Assembly: GCA_905221605.1 (NCBI GenBank)
Contig: CAJNDS010000466.1
Coordinates: 1-64,000, forward strand
DNA from: Symbiodinium natans
Lineage: Eukaryota; Sar; Dinophyceae; Suessiales; Symbiodiniaceae
DNA: 64,000 nucleotides
Direction of reading: 5' to 3'
Notes under the pieces: generated by a model
Database searches by the model: none
Told to the model about the DNA's origin: nothing
Seen by the model: the letters and a program-made list of their open reading frames with translations, nothing else
Made by a program: the position numbers and the translations under genes
Shown: positions 54,390 to 62,485 of the stretch, piece after piece
Position numbering within the stretch: the stretch's first letter is position 1
How the letters are laid out: every line of letters begins with the position of its first letter

Positions 54390-56410
54390 CCAGCGCAGCT
54401 CGGGATGCTTGACGCACCATAGTCGTAGACCTTCTCGCCGCTCGCAACATCATCCTCCGCCACCTGACGCCGACCAAGTCGTCGGGATCCAGGTCGCGAG
54501 GTTCCACACGAGCTGTTCTCAAGGGAGCCACCGAAGGCCTCGGAGCCGCCATTGCCCACCGTGGGGCCAAAGGCCGTGGTGCAAGTCGAGGGCTGTGGCT
54601 GCTCAGCAAAAGTCATCTCGCAGTTTTGGGCCGAAGAGCAAAGAACAGCATGAAAAGCCAATCTCCCAAGCTCAAGGGTTGCTTCGGTCATGTTGTGGCT
54701 GTGGGGTGCATCTTCGGAATCTCTTCTGGGGTTCATGTGCAACAAGTGAGCAGCCCACTCAGCGCACCCAATGCAACACTCGAGGACACCGTCGGCTCCC
54801 AGTTTTCTCCAACGACCTTGGGTCACGGCCGGCCACTGCTCAGGGATCAAGGCGAGAGAGAGATGTCCAGCGGCCAACCTTTCCAAGGCCACGGGCGGCC
54901 GGTTGGCAAACAACTTGCACGTCAAAGTTCTTTGGCTAAAGTCCAGCACGCCGCCGAGGCCATCCAAAAGATCTCGACCGAGAAGTAAGCCTAGGGAAGA
55001 AACAGGCACACATGAGATCCATATCCCAACCAAGTGCCCGGAGATCACTGCTGGCACCCGGTAGCGCGTCATGCTCGGAAGGGTGCCGCCGTTGCCGAAC
55101 TTAAAGTTCTCTTGCTCCTCAACGGTCTTGACCAGGGCCTGGAACTCAAGCAAATAGCCTTGCATCCAATCTTCACCGGCACAAGTTCTATTGCACGCCG
55201 AGTCCAAAGCACCAACCAGCGCCTTGTCCTTTGCCAGCGCGCTCGTAACCAAAGCTTCGGAAGTCTGCCCAGAACTGCCAGCCCGCAATGCCGCCGAGAG
55301 GGACATGGCCATGAGGACTTCATTCTCGCCAGCGTTCAAGGTCTCAACCTCCGCCACGGTACGGTTGGCATCTCCGCAAGCCTCAGCAATGCGCACCTGC
55401 TTTGCCGGCGCGGCCTTGCCCTTGGCCCGGCCCAAACCAGCCCCAGGCTTGGTACATTCTGGATCGCCGCTCCAATGGCCTGAGAGACCACAGTCGAAAC
55501 AAAGATGCTTGCCAGACGCCTTCTTGGCGGCTATCGCTGCTTTGCCCCGGCCTTTGCCTCCACTGGCTGCCGCTGAGGCATTCAACGCAGGGCCCTTGTA
55601 GCCCCTATCTTTGCGAACCTCAGCCAGCTTCACGCGTGCCTCCCTCATACTCACCAAAGCCTCCGCCGACGCCTCGATTTCCGTCTCCAAGGCCTCGGTG
55701 AACGCCGGGTCGATGCCCTCCTCCTCAGCCTGCGCTATCTCCTGGGCCAAGCACTGCACCTCTGTCTGCAGCACCTCTTCCAAGGAGATGCCCTCGCCAG
55801 CCTGGTCCGACGCCGCAGCCTCGTCCTCTGTCTGGTCCACGGCCGTCTCATCAAGGGTTTCGGGCTCCTCCGTCTCGGTCGCATGCACCTGTCTCGGGGG
55901 TCCCCTCCGCGAGCCAGCCAAGGAACTTGCAGTAGAGAAAGTCGAGGGACGCCGCGAAGAAGTATTCGAGGAGGTTGCAGCAGTAGATGGGGTTGCCGAA
56001 GGCGCCGATGCAAACATTCTCCTGATACTTAATTTCCCACTGCCCTTCTCAAGCTTCCGGTAAAGCGGGTCTTGCAGATGAAGGTCACGGAAAAGTCGAA
56101 GGCACTCGGACTCAATAGTCCCATATGCCTCGGCACCCTGAAGGGCAGTGTCCAACAGCTGTCGTCGAAGAGCATCCAGGCCGAGCTTCTCCTTGAAGAA
56201 CCAGCCCACCTCCGTGTCGGGGAGCTTGACACCTTCTGATCTCATATCACTGACAACCGTCCTGAACCGAGTGGCGTAGTCAGCAACTCGTTCTCCAGGA
56301 CGTCGCGCCAGGTGCAAGTAGAACTGGGTCCTCAGCTCCCCTCGCCGGTCCAAAACAGACTGGCCGTTCAGGCCTTCCAAGGCAGCCATAAGCTTATTAA
56401 GTCCGGCCAA
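54254..56410 (-). CDS. Gag-protease of element 2
   Basis: 718 codons. Residues 1-150 are the C-terminal part of a retrotransposon Gag (SVLDRRGELRTQFYLHLARR, PGERVADYATRF). An acidic Glu/Ala-rich region follows. The zinc knuckle CFDCGLSGHWSGDPEC at about residue 303 has the same CX2CX4HX6C spacing as element 1. A DSAC protease motif is at about residue 401. The same frame is open upstream to 56773 except for one TGA (56510-56512), so Gag really starts further 5'. The end is out of register with the following ORF. Confidence 0.8.
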   Translation of the reverse strand: MAGLNKLMAALEGLNGQSVLDRRGELRTQFYLHLARRPGERVADYATRFRTVVSDMRSEGVKLPDTEVGWFFKEKLGLDALRRQLLDTALQGAEAYGTIESECLRLFRDLHLQDPLYRKLEKGSGKLSIRRMFASAPSATPSTAATSSNTSSRRPSTFSTASSLAGSRRGPPRQVHATETEEPETLDETAVDQTEDEAAASDQAGEGISLEEVLQTEVQCLAQEIAQAEEEGIDPAFTEALETEIEASAEALVSMREARVKLAEVRKDRGYKGPALNASAAASGGKGRGKAAIAAKKASGKHLCFDCGLSGHWSGDPECTKPGAGLGRAKGKAAPAKQVRIAEACGDANRTVAEVETLNAGENEVLMAMSLSAALRAGSSGQTSEALVTSALAKDKALVGALDSACNRTCAGEDWMQGYLLEFQALVKTVEEQENFKFGNGGTLPSMTRYRVPAVISGHLVGIWISCVPVSSLGLLLGRDLLDGLGGVLDFSQRTLTCKLFANRPPVALERLAAGHLSLALIPEQWPAVTQGRWRKLGADGVLECCIGCAEWAAHLLHMNPRRDSEDAPHSHNMTEATLELGRLAFHAVLCSSAQNCEMTFAEQPQPSTCTTAFGPTVGNGGSEAFGGSLENSSCGTSRPGSRRLGRRQVAEDDVASGEKVYDYGASSIPSCAGCHFPIPLCPRWSNGGCRSMAWWPMDATLGSGWAEECSVRGPWLL

Positions 56411-56509
56411 GAGGTCCTCTTCGACGATCGTGACATCCTCGCCGGTCTCAGGGTCTTTCGCCTTGACCGCCTTCTGGTACTCCAGCTCGTCGGGGCTGAA
56501 CTCTTCTCC

Positions 56510-56913
56510 TCACTGGCGAACAGTTCCGCTTTGTCTCATCAGGAATCGGGCTGCTAAGTTGAACTTTCTCGTGCCTTCCAAGTCCAGCGAGGAAGTCCAC
56601 CAGCCCATCTCGCGCTTGAAGGCGCGCCAAGTCAGCGGCGAGCCATCCCAGACGGGACACTTGCTCCACACTCCACCATAGTCACCTCCCAGCTCGGCCA
56701 TCACGGCGTCGAGGAAGTGAATTCGCTGGCCCACAAAGTTCCGGGCCGCCGTGCAAAGTGACACAAAGACCAAGTCCCCCAGCCAGGCAAGGCTTGCCCT
56801 CCAGCTGAGCTTCCAGCCGTCAGGTAGCCGATGATCGGTTAAGGGAAGACGAGGTCACTCGGGTTGAACACGAAGCGAAGCCAAATGCGCAGCAGCAGCG
56901 AAGCCAGGCCCAT
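56510..56913 (-). pseudogene. N-terminal Gag of element 2, interrupted
   Basis: A possible initiator ATG lies at 56913. The frame breaks at about 56850, continues in another frame through GQRIHFLDAVMAELGGDYGG and WRAFKREMGWW, and meets an in-frame TGA at 56510-56512 immediately before the downstream Gag frame. One substitution would explain the TGA and one indel the earlier break. Confidence 0.6.
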
Positions 56914-56940
56914 GCACACGCCCCGGCACTTTCACCACTC

Positions 56941-56954
56941 AGGCTCCGCTACCA
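56941..56954 (-). promoter_or_regulatory. Primer-binding site of element 2
   Basis: On the minus strand TGGTAGCGGAGCCT follows the 5' LTR after one base, identical to the PBS of element 1 and resembling the complement of initiator Met tRNA. Confidence 0.8.
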
Positions 56955-56955
56955 C

Positions 56956-57109
56956 TGAAGAAGGTAGCCTATGAACCCACAGCAAAGCAGGGCCCACGCG
57001 GCCTACGCTCCTTTTCCTTGCCGCAAGCCAACGGCTGAAGGCCTAAGCCAAAAGGTGATGGCGGAGAAGAGCTCAGCCATGCCATCGATGCCTGATGCAG
57101 GTTTCTACA
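56956..57109 (-). repeat. 5' LTR of element 2
   Basis: 154 bp, identical by eye to 48225-48378, bordered by the ACCTT duplication at 57110. Confidence 0.95.
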
Positions 57110-57114
57110 ACCTT

Positions 57115-57820
57115 CAACATACAGCTTCAACGGGCTTTGTCGAGGACACTTACCTGGCTGAGATACTGAGGCCACGCCTCGCTGGGTTCAGATTTCTGCA
57201 TACATGAAGTGCCGTAGTGGAGACGCAGAGGTATGGCAAACTCACGGATAAATCAACCACTGTTTTTCGCTCACAGTATCACCTCGATACTGCCTCTGTT
57301 TTCCTAGAAGGTGCACTTATCGGTCTCTAGTGGGAAGTCATTGCCATATAACTATATTATATATATATATATATCTCTCTCTCTCTCGCCCGCACACACA
57401 TACATACATGTATATAGTTAATATCACTATCGCACACATGCATTGACAAGAGACTGTCGGGTGCCAGATCTGCGGTGTACAAGGCGCCAGTCAGCGCCTG
57501 CAGTCACGCAAGTTCTGTTGTACTTCACTTGCCAAATTGCGGAGGCTATGTCCCAGAGAAGGTGCCTGATTCCATGCCGCACGTAGCTTCGTGGGCGAGA
57601 TCTTCTCCGACAGGCTTGCTCCAACATGATCCTTGGCGGGCTGGTTTCAACTCGCGCGCCCACTTGCGTGCAACTTCAGGAAGGGACATGAATGGCCCTT
57701 GGCTCAAGGGGTCAAGGGGTTTAGGTTTTGCGCGGTGTCCAAAGGGAGCCTGAGAAGGCGAAGGAAACTCTACACAAGTCACATCCCCAACACTAAACCC
57801 CCCAAAGAAAGTTAGCAGAA
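57115..57820. other. Host DNA between element 2 and EVE2
   Basis: Nothing coding is supported. A mixed microsatellite lies at about 57352-57422: (AT)n, then (CT)n, then (CA)n and TACA units. Confidence 0.5.
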
Positions 57821-58105
57821 CCCTTGCCCATTTTGGGTAATAATACCACCAGTCAACCCATTAGACGATTATTCCTATACTCCCCCCTACACCTCACCAA
57901 CTATATCACCACTACTACCCCATTACCATTTCCAGTATAGGAATAACCGATTACCTCATCCATATAAGAGGAATATTCCTATACTCCCTACTACAATCCC
58001 CCAAATATCACCACTACTTCCCCATTACCAAGACCAGTATAGGAATAACCAATTACCCCATCCATATTCCCTAAGGTGGTATTATCATCCCAAAGTGGGC
58101 AAGGG
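57821..58105. repeat. Inverted-repeat block at the left edge of EVE2
   Basis: Outer arms 57821-57850 (CCCTTGCCCATTTTGGGTAA..) and 58075-58105 are near-perfect inverted copies over about 30 bp. Inside are two direct repeats of about 95 bp (about 57863-57960 and 57972-58068), each bounded by ATTCCTATACT and its complement AGTATAGGAAT. Viral AT-rich DNA starts right after. Homologous to 24335-24574. Confidence 0.75.
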
Positions 58106-58188
58106 TTCTCTCATAGATTTTACTAGGTTTAGTTTCAAAGGTTGTAATCATAATAGAATTATATTCCATAAACTCTTATGAAATGCGC

Positions 58189-58467
58189 TTACATTATACT
58201 TATGTTTTTTAACTCACGTTTCCTTTTATCATTATACTTTTTCATTCCATCAAGACATTCACCGCAAGTAACAGTGGTTCTACACTGCATTAAATACCTC
58301 CCCGTTTTACAATAATAATATCTTTTGAAATGCACTAAGTTCTTCCACTCTTTACATCTAACGCACTGCCTTTCACAATGAGGAGGATGACGCTCGGCAG
58401 AGCCTCGTGAGCATTTGCGACCCTCTGTATTGAAATCCATTGTTATTTTATCAACATATATTGTCAT
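58189..58467 (-). CDS. CxxC zinc-binding protein (EVE2)
   Basis: 92 codons from an ATG at 58467; a second in-frame Met ten codons on is also possible. CVRCKEWKNLVHFK and CGECLDGMKKYNDKR give the paired CxxC pattern seen in the shorter EVE1 gene 25360-25560. Basic C-terminus. Likely nucleic-acid-binding; family not named. Confidence 0.65.
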   Translation of the reverse strand: MTIYVDKITMDFNTEGRKCSRGSAERHPPHCERQCVRCKEWKNLVHFKRYYYCKTGRYLMQCRTTVTCGECLDGMKKYNDKRKRELKNISIM

Positions 58468-58571
58468 ATTATATTATTTTACAATATTTATCATAATTCG
58501 TTAATTATGATAAACCTTGTTTCGAACTAATTAACCATTACCACGCTCTTATGACGTGCTTATGGAAGGCA

Positions 58572-58599
58572 CACTGGGGAAATGGGAGCAATGGGGCGC
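58572..58599. promoter_or_regulatory. Conserved GC-rich intergenic motif (EVE2 copy)
   Basis: CACTGGGG, 6 bp, then GAGCAATGGGGCGC in an AT-rich spacer. Same blocks and same genomic position as 25972-26015 in EVE1. Confidence 0.45.
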
Positions 58600-58694
58600 T
58601 GTCGCTATTATAAGTAAATCACTCTTTACAACATTATTCTTCTAGCTGATAAAACTCAAACAACAATTTAAATCGCTTCTTGTACTTTATATTA

Positions 58695-59102
58695 TTATAC
58701 AATTTTCTTATCAATTTTAAACTTCAATGTTTCAATCTCTACTTCCAATCGTTCTATGTCTTTCTTAATACATTCAATGTCTGTCTCGGTCATTTCTATT
58801 CTCTGTTCGCATTCCTCGGGTGTTATACCATGAGTTCCAAATCCAGTATCACATATTTCAACGCTTCCTGTTTGGTTCTCATTTTTGAATATGTGGTTTT
58901 CATCAGGGCTAACATTCCTTCCTCCAAATTTCATATTATGCCTATCTTCAACAATGTTAGTAGTTATTACATTGTTTTCTTTTACCGTCTTTGTTTCCTT
59001 ATGATATGACTGCCTCTTACATCTACAAGGAATACAAGATACACCTTTAGAGTTTATGAAAAAACCTTTCTTTTTATCGCTATCTGGGCTATCGTTGCTC
59101 AT
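58695..59102 (-). CDS. Coiled-coil protein with CRCKR motif (EVE2)
   Basis: 135 codons, true ATG. CIPCRCKRQSYHKETKT near residue 26, NIVEDRHNMKF and RNVSPDENHIFKNEN in the middle, and a heptad-like C-terminus starting TPEECEQRIEMTETDIEC. Homologous along its length to 26118-26513. Conservation of both the Cys cluster and the coiled coil suggests a structural or DNA-associated viral protein. Confidence 0.75.
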   Translation of the reverse strand: MSNDSPDSDKKKGFFINSKGVSCIPCRCKRQSYHKETKTVKENNVITTNIVEDRHNMKFGGRNVSPDENHIFKNENQTGSVEICDTGFGTHGITPEECEQRIEMTETDIECIKKDIERLEVEIETLKFKIDKKIV

Positions 59103-59107
59103 TTATA

Positions 59108-59254
59108 TTATTTACATTTTTTAACATTTTTGACATAAAAGCAGAATGCCTTAAGGAATTCCAACAAACTACGACAACACATTCTATATCTTGGAGTTTT
59201 TATTATTTCATCAAATTTCTCTATCTCATTTATTACTTCTATGTATTTATCCAT
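59108..59254 (-). CDS. Tiny conserved viral protein, PRYR/CC motif (EVE2)
   Basis: 48 codons, ATG at 59254, TAA at 59108-59110, 5 bp from the start of the coiled-coil gene. Contains TPRYRMCCRSLLEFLK, conserved in the damaged EVE1 copy at the same place. Ends with a Lys/Val-rich stretch. Too short for domain assignment, but conservation between two diverged copies supports it as real. Confidence 0.6.
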   Translation of the reverse strand: MDKYIEVINEIEKFDEIIKTPRYRMCCRSLLEFLKAFCFYVKNVKKCK

Positions 59255-59289
59255 ATATATTTAAATGATATAATTTCTAACTAGTATTA

Positions 59290-60049
59290 ATGTTAGAAGA
59301 TATTCCTAAAGTAGAACCTATAGACATACCCAAATACAATTATAAGAATAGTAAATATGAGATGATGCCAAGTCTACCAGCAAGAATGCTGTGTGTTGCC
59401 TCTTCAACGGGCGGTAAATCGGTTTTAATCGCCAACTTGATATTAAAGATTTACCGAGGTTCTTTGAGAGAATATACATTTTTAGCCCTAGTGTGCATGT
59501 AGATGACACATGGAGAGCAGTCAAGAAATATATTACTGACGTAATGAAAGTGGATACGGAAAAGGAAAAAGTATATTATGAAGAATACGATCCAATTGCA
59601 TTAAAGCATATAATAGAAACACAACACAAGGTAATAGACTTCCAGAAGAAGAATAAGCAAAAGGAATTATTCAGTATTTTAATCGTGGTGGACGACTTTG
59701 CCGATGATCCTGAATTTAGATACTCCAATATCTTGCATGGATTGTTCACACGCGGAAGACATAATGCCATCTCATGTATTTTATCAACACAAAAATATAA
59801 TGTCCTTGCCCCTATAATAAGACTTAATGCCTCGGCACTTTTCATATTCAGACTGAAGAACATGAACGAGGTAAATAGTTTCCTAGAAGAGAATAGTGCC
59901 CTTGTAGACAAGCGAACACTTTATGACATGTATCAACAAGCGGTGACTTTGCGCCTTACTCGTTCTTTTACATAAACACGAACGCTAAAGATGTCAATAA
60001 CATGTTTTATATTAATTTCCAACAACGCTTCGAAATAGGTGACCAATAA
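59290..60049 (+). pseudogene. A32-like packaging ATPase with two frameshifts (EVE2)
   Basis: ATG at 59290. Walker A is ASSTGGKS in the first frame. A 1-nt deletion near 59463-59466 (a T run) shifts the frame; the protein resumes in the 59493-59975 frame with DDTWRAVKKY and Walker B ILIVVDDFADD. A second 1-nt loss near 59940 hides the true C-terminus, which reads on in another frame (APYSFFYINTNAKDV) to a TAA at 60047-60049. Sequence matches EVE1 throughout the shared part. The reading as a decayed gene assumes the two deletions are not sequencing errors. Confidence 0.8.
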
Positions 60050-60072
60050 TATTATTTCCTAAAATATTATTA

Positions 60073-62445
60073 TTAGTCACGACTTCGTCCTGAGGGCGAA
60101 CTTATTTCGCCGTCACGGCTTCGCCCTGAGGATGCTAAAGCATCGTCACTATCACTCTTGTTTTTCTTCAACTTACTTACTTCCTTTTTCAGTTTATCTA
60201 CTTCATTTATTGTTGCCTGTAAAGCACTCCATAAAATTGGCACACATGTTGTGTAATCAAATTTTAAATAACCATCTTTTCCTTCTTTTACTACATTCTG
60301 CCATTCGTCGGGCATCTTCTTCGTTTCCATAAAATCATTAGCAATAAATCCTACACACGATTTACCTTGTTGTCTGTCATCAATAAAATGATATGTTTTC
60401 GGCTTAATATATTTTACTAGTTCTACTGCTTTTTTACTATTTACTTCCTTTATATCTTTCTTTAATCTTTTATCCGATGAAGGAATTAACGACCCTGTAT
60501 ATGAAAGGTCGCCATAAACATCAACACCTGTTGTTGTTGCATCTAATGTTGATAAGTTGTTATTACTTAATCTTATCCATCCGTTGTCATCTGGGTTATT
60601 TATTAATACTCGTTGCTGTCCTGTTATATCATCATGTGTTATTTCTAGGTTACCTAATAAAGTAACTTTCGCTTCGGTTAATGATAACTCCGGCGTGCTT
60701 CCTATAGTTCCAATGATAAAATTAATTGCTCTGTCGGTGTCTCCATTTCTTATATCTAGATCATAATCACTACCATTTACTGTTTCTTTAATTGCTGACG
60801 AATGTTGAAAATAAACACCACCCCACACATCTAAATCTGCTTCTGCTGTTATTTTTCCTATACTGTTGAAAGTCTGATTATTTGTAACTGCTCTGTTAAT
60901 TGTAATTCCGTTAGTGTCGGTTAGTTGTAATGCTATAGTTCCTGTTGTTGGATCGGTTGCTCTGTTTGGTTGGAATGAGAAATTTATTTCGTCATTTGTT
61001 ATTAAGTTTAATGAATTGTTAGCGTCTGCTCTTCTGTATAACTTGCTATTGTTCCATATCAATATTTCATTGTTAAAAGTAGTAGCGCCGTTAAACCTTA
61101 CAGTGGAGCTAAAGTTAGAATTGCCACCATTAACGTTAAGAACATCCACAACGGCATTAGCTCCTATCCCTAATTTATTACATCTCACCGCGTTAGAATT
61201 ATTCATATTCAAAAATAGCTGTTGCGATGTGTCATTGGTATTATAAGCATCAATACTAAAGCCTCTAAATCTTAATTTCCCACTATTATTGGCAATGGCT
61301 ACAACATTACTGGCGTCTGTTGTTGGTTTGTAAATTGTAAGTCCTGAATTGTTAGAAATATTGAAATTATCAGTTTCATAATATATATTATCCTTGAAAT
61401 GTGTCGGTTTAAAAAATGTTGATCCTCCTGTTGTATTATTGCATTCTATATATGTATTTGTGTCAGTATCATCATTAGTTCCATTAATTAATCTTATAGC
61501 GTTCGCGGTTTCATCAATTGATAAATCCATTGATATATTGGATTTAGTAGCATTAGTGTATCTTTCAATACTTGTGTTAGCGTTTGTTAATTCAATATCC
61601 CCCTTTACTGTCAAGTTGCTTGTTATGTCAATTTCACCTCCTATTGTTACATTAGTTGTAATATTTACATTATTCACTGACAAGTCATTATTCATATTAA
61701 TATTCCCCGTAGGGTTTAAGTTCAAATCTACAACACTGTCGTCGCTTGTGGCATTGGCATTAATTTTGTTTCCTTGTAAAGTTATGTAATTTGTAGCATT
61801 CTTAAATACACTAATAATTTTATCTCCTCCTCCTGTTTGATTGCTGAATAGTAATCCTGTAGTTGGTGATATGTTTATCGTCTCGTTGTTTAATGTTAAA
61901 CCACTATGAATAATCGTAGGAGCGCTACAATCAATAATTGGAAATGTAGAAAACCTATCAGTAAAGTCTGATTTAGGAACTCTTAAATCTAAAAAGTTAT
62001 CAATTTCTGTATCGGTATAACCACTGCTACCACCAGCACCTGCTATTAACGTATCTACCTCACCTTTATTATAAAAGTTAGTAGCCAATAATGTGTTATT
62101 TTGATAATTAGTAGATAAATTTGTGTCTATCTGCGTTGATGTATAATAGTTACTTAATGTTGTATCAATCTCGGTTTTATTGTAAAAGTTCGTGGCTAAA
62201 ACTGTGTTAGTTTGATAGTTGTTGGTTAAGTCGTCGTTGATAGCATTAATATTATTGAAGTTCTGCAACTGCTTTGTGTTTAAAACTGCTATGGCGTCGG
62301 TGTTTGCCGTTATGTCTGTTGCGAAGTTAAGATTTTCTACCTCTGTTTTTGTTGCGTAGGTATCTGATATTTCACTTACACCCGTTGAAGATGACAAATA
62401 AAATCTATCTGCATAAACTGCTGTTAGATTGTTTATTGAAGCCAT
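60073..62445 (-). CDS. Virion fibre protein with S74 chaperone domain (EVE2)
   Basis: 790 codons, true ATG, intact. N-terminal about 140 residues are coiled coil with repeats around FYNKTEIDTTLSNYYT, a trimeric-fibre pattern seen in phage and algal-virus tail fibres. Residues about 140-650 are Asn/Thr-rich, low in charge and probably beta-structured. From 656, SSDKRLKKDIKEV starts a peptidase S74 intramolecular chaperone domain, which trims itself after trimerisation (Ser of the SxDxRLK region). GFIANDF and FDYTTCVPILWSALQ are later conserved parts. A coiled coil (VDKLKKEVSKLKK) follows. The protein ends in a short GRSRD repeat. Likely host attachment at the capsid surface. Confidence 0.85.
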   Translation of the reverse strand: MASINNLTAVYADRFYLSSSTGVSEISDTYATKTEVENLNFATDITANTDAIAVLNTKQLQNFNNINAINDDLTNNYQTNTVLATNFYNKTEIDTTLSNYYTSTQIDTNLSTNYQNNTLLATNFYNKGEVDTLIAGAGGSSGYTDTEIDNFLDLRVPKSDFTDRFSTFPIIDCSAPTIIHSGLTLNNETINISPTTGLLFSNQTGGGDKIISVFKNATNYITLQGNKINANATSDDSVVDLNLNPTGNINMNNDLSVNNVNITTNVTIGGEIDITSNLTVKGDIELTNANTSIERYTNATKSNISMDLSIDETANAIRLINGTNDDTDTNTYIECNNTTGGSTFFKPTHFKDNIYYETDNFNISNNSGLTIYKPTTDASNVVAIANNSGKLRFRGFSIDAYNTNDTSQQLFLNMNNSNAVRCNKLGIGANAVVDVLNVNGGNSNFSSTVRFNGATTFNNEILIWNNSKLYRRADANNSLNLITNDEINFSFQPNRATDPTTGTIALQLTDTNGITINRAVTNNQTFNSIGKITAEADLDVWGGVYFQHSSAIKETVNGSDYDLDIRNGDTDRAINFIIGTIGSTPELSLTEAKVTLLGNLEITHDDITGQQRVLINNPDDNGWIRLSNNNLSTLDATTTGVDVYGDLSYTGSLIPSSDKRLKKDIKEVNSKKAVELVKYIKPKTYHFIDDRQQGKSCVGFIANDFMETKKMPDEWQNVVKEGKDGYLKFDYTTCVPILWSALQATINEVDKLKKEVSKLKKNKSDSDDALASSGRSRDGEISSPSGRSRD
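60075..60130 (-). repeat. 20-bp direct repeat encoding the fibre tail
   Basis: GTCACGACTTCGTCCTGAGG at 60075 and a two-base variant at 60111, a 36-bp period. It is GC-rich in an AT-rich gene and encodes the duplicated SGRSRD tail of the fibre. Confidence 0.8.
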
Positions 62446-62485
62446 TATTAAACTAATTTAGATTTTAAATTAGTTTAATGATGGG

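Larger units (their letters stand above)
48225..57109 (-). mobile_element. Complete Ty1/copia-type LTR retrotransposon (element 2)
   Basis: Two 154-bp LTRs, identical by eye, read TGAAGAAGG...TTTCTACA on the + strand, so TG..CA boundaries hold. The flanking duplication is ACCTT at 48220-48224 and 57110-57114. On the minus strand the order is LTR, PBS, gag, protease, accessory regions, integrase, RT, RNase H, LTR. Identical LTRs mean recent insertion, but gag has an in-frame stop and several frame breaks separate the ORFs. Confidence 0.95.

Noticed and set aside
53527..54609. 360-codon minus-strand ORF rich in G, R and H
   Set aside because: Alternative frame over the element 2 linker; composition is typical of an out-of-frame reading, and the 289-codon frame is more protein-like.
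60914..61789. Several + strand ORFs of 110-131 codons
   Set aside because: Antisense shadows of the intact fibre gene.
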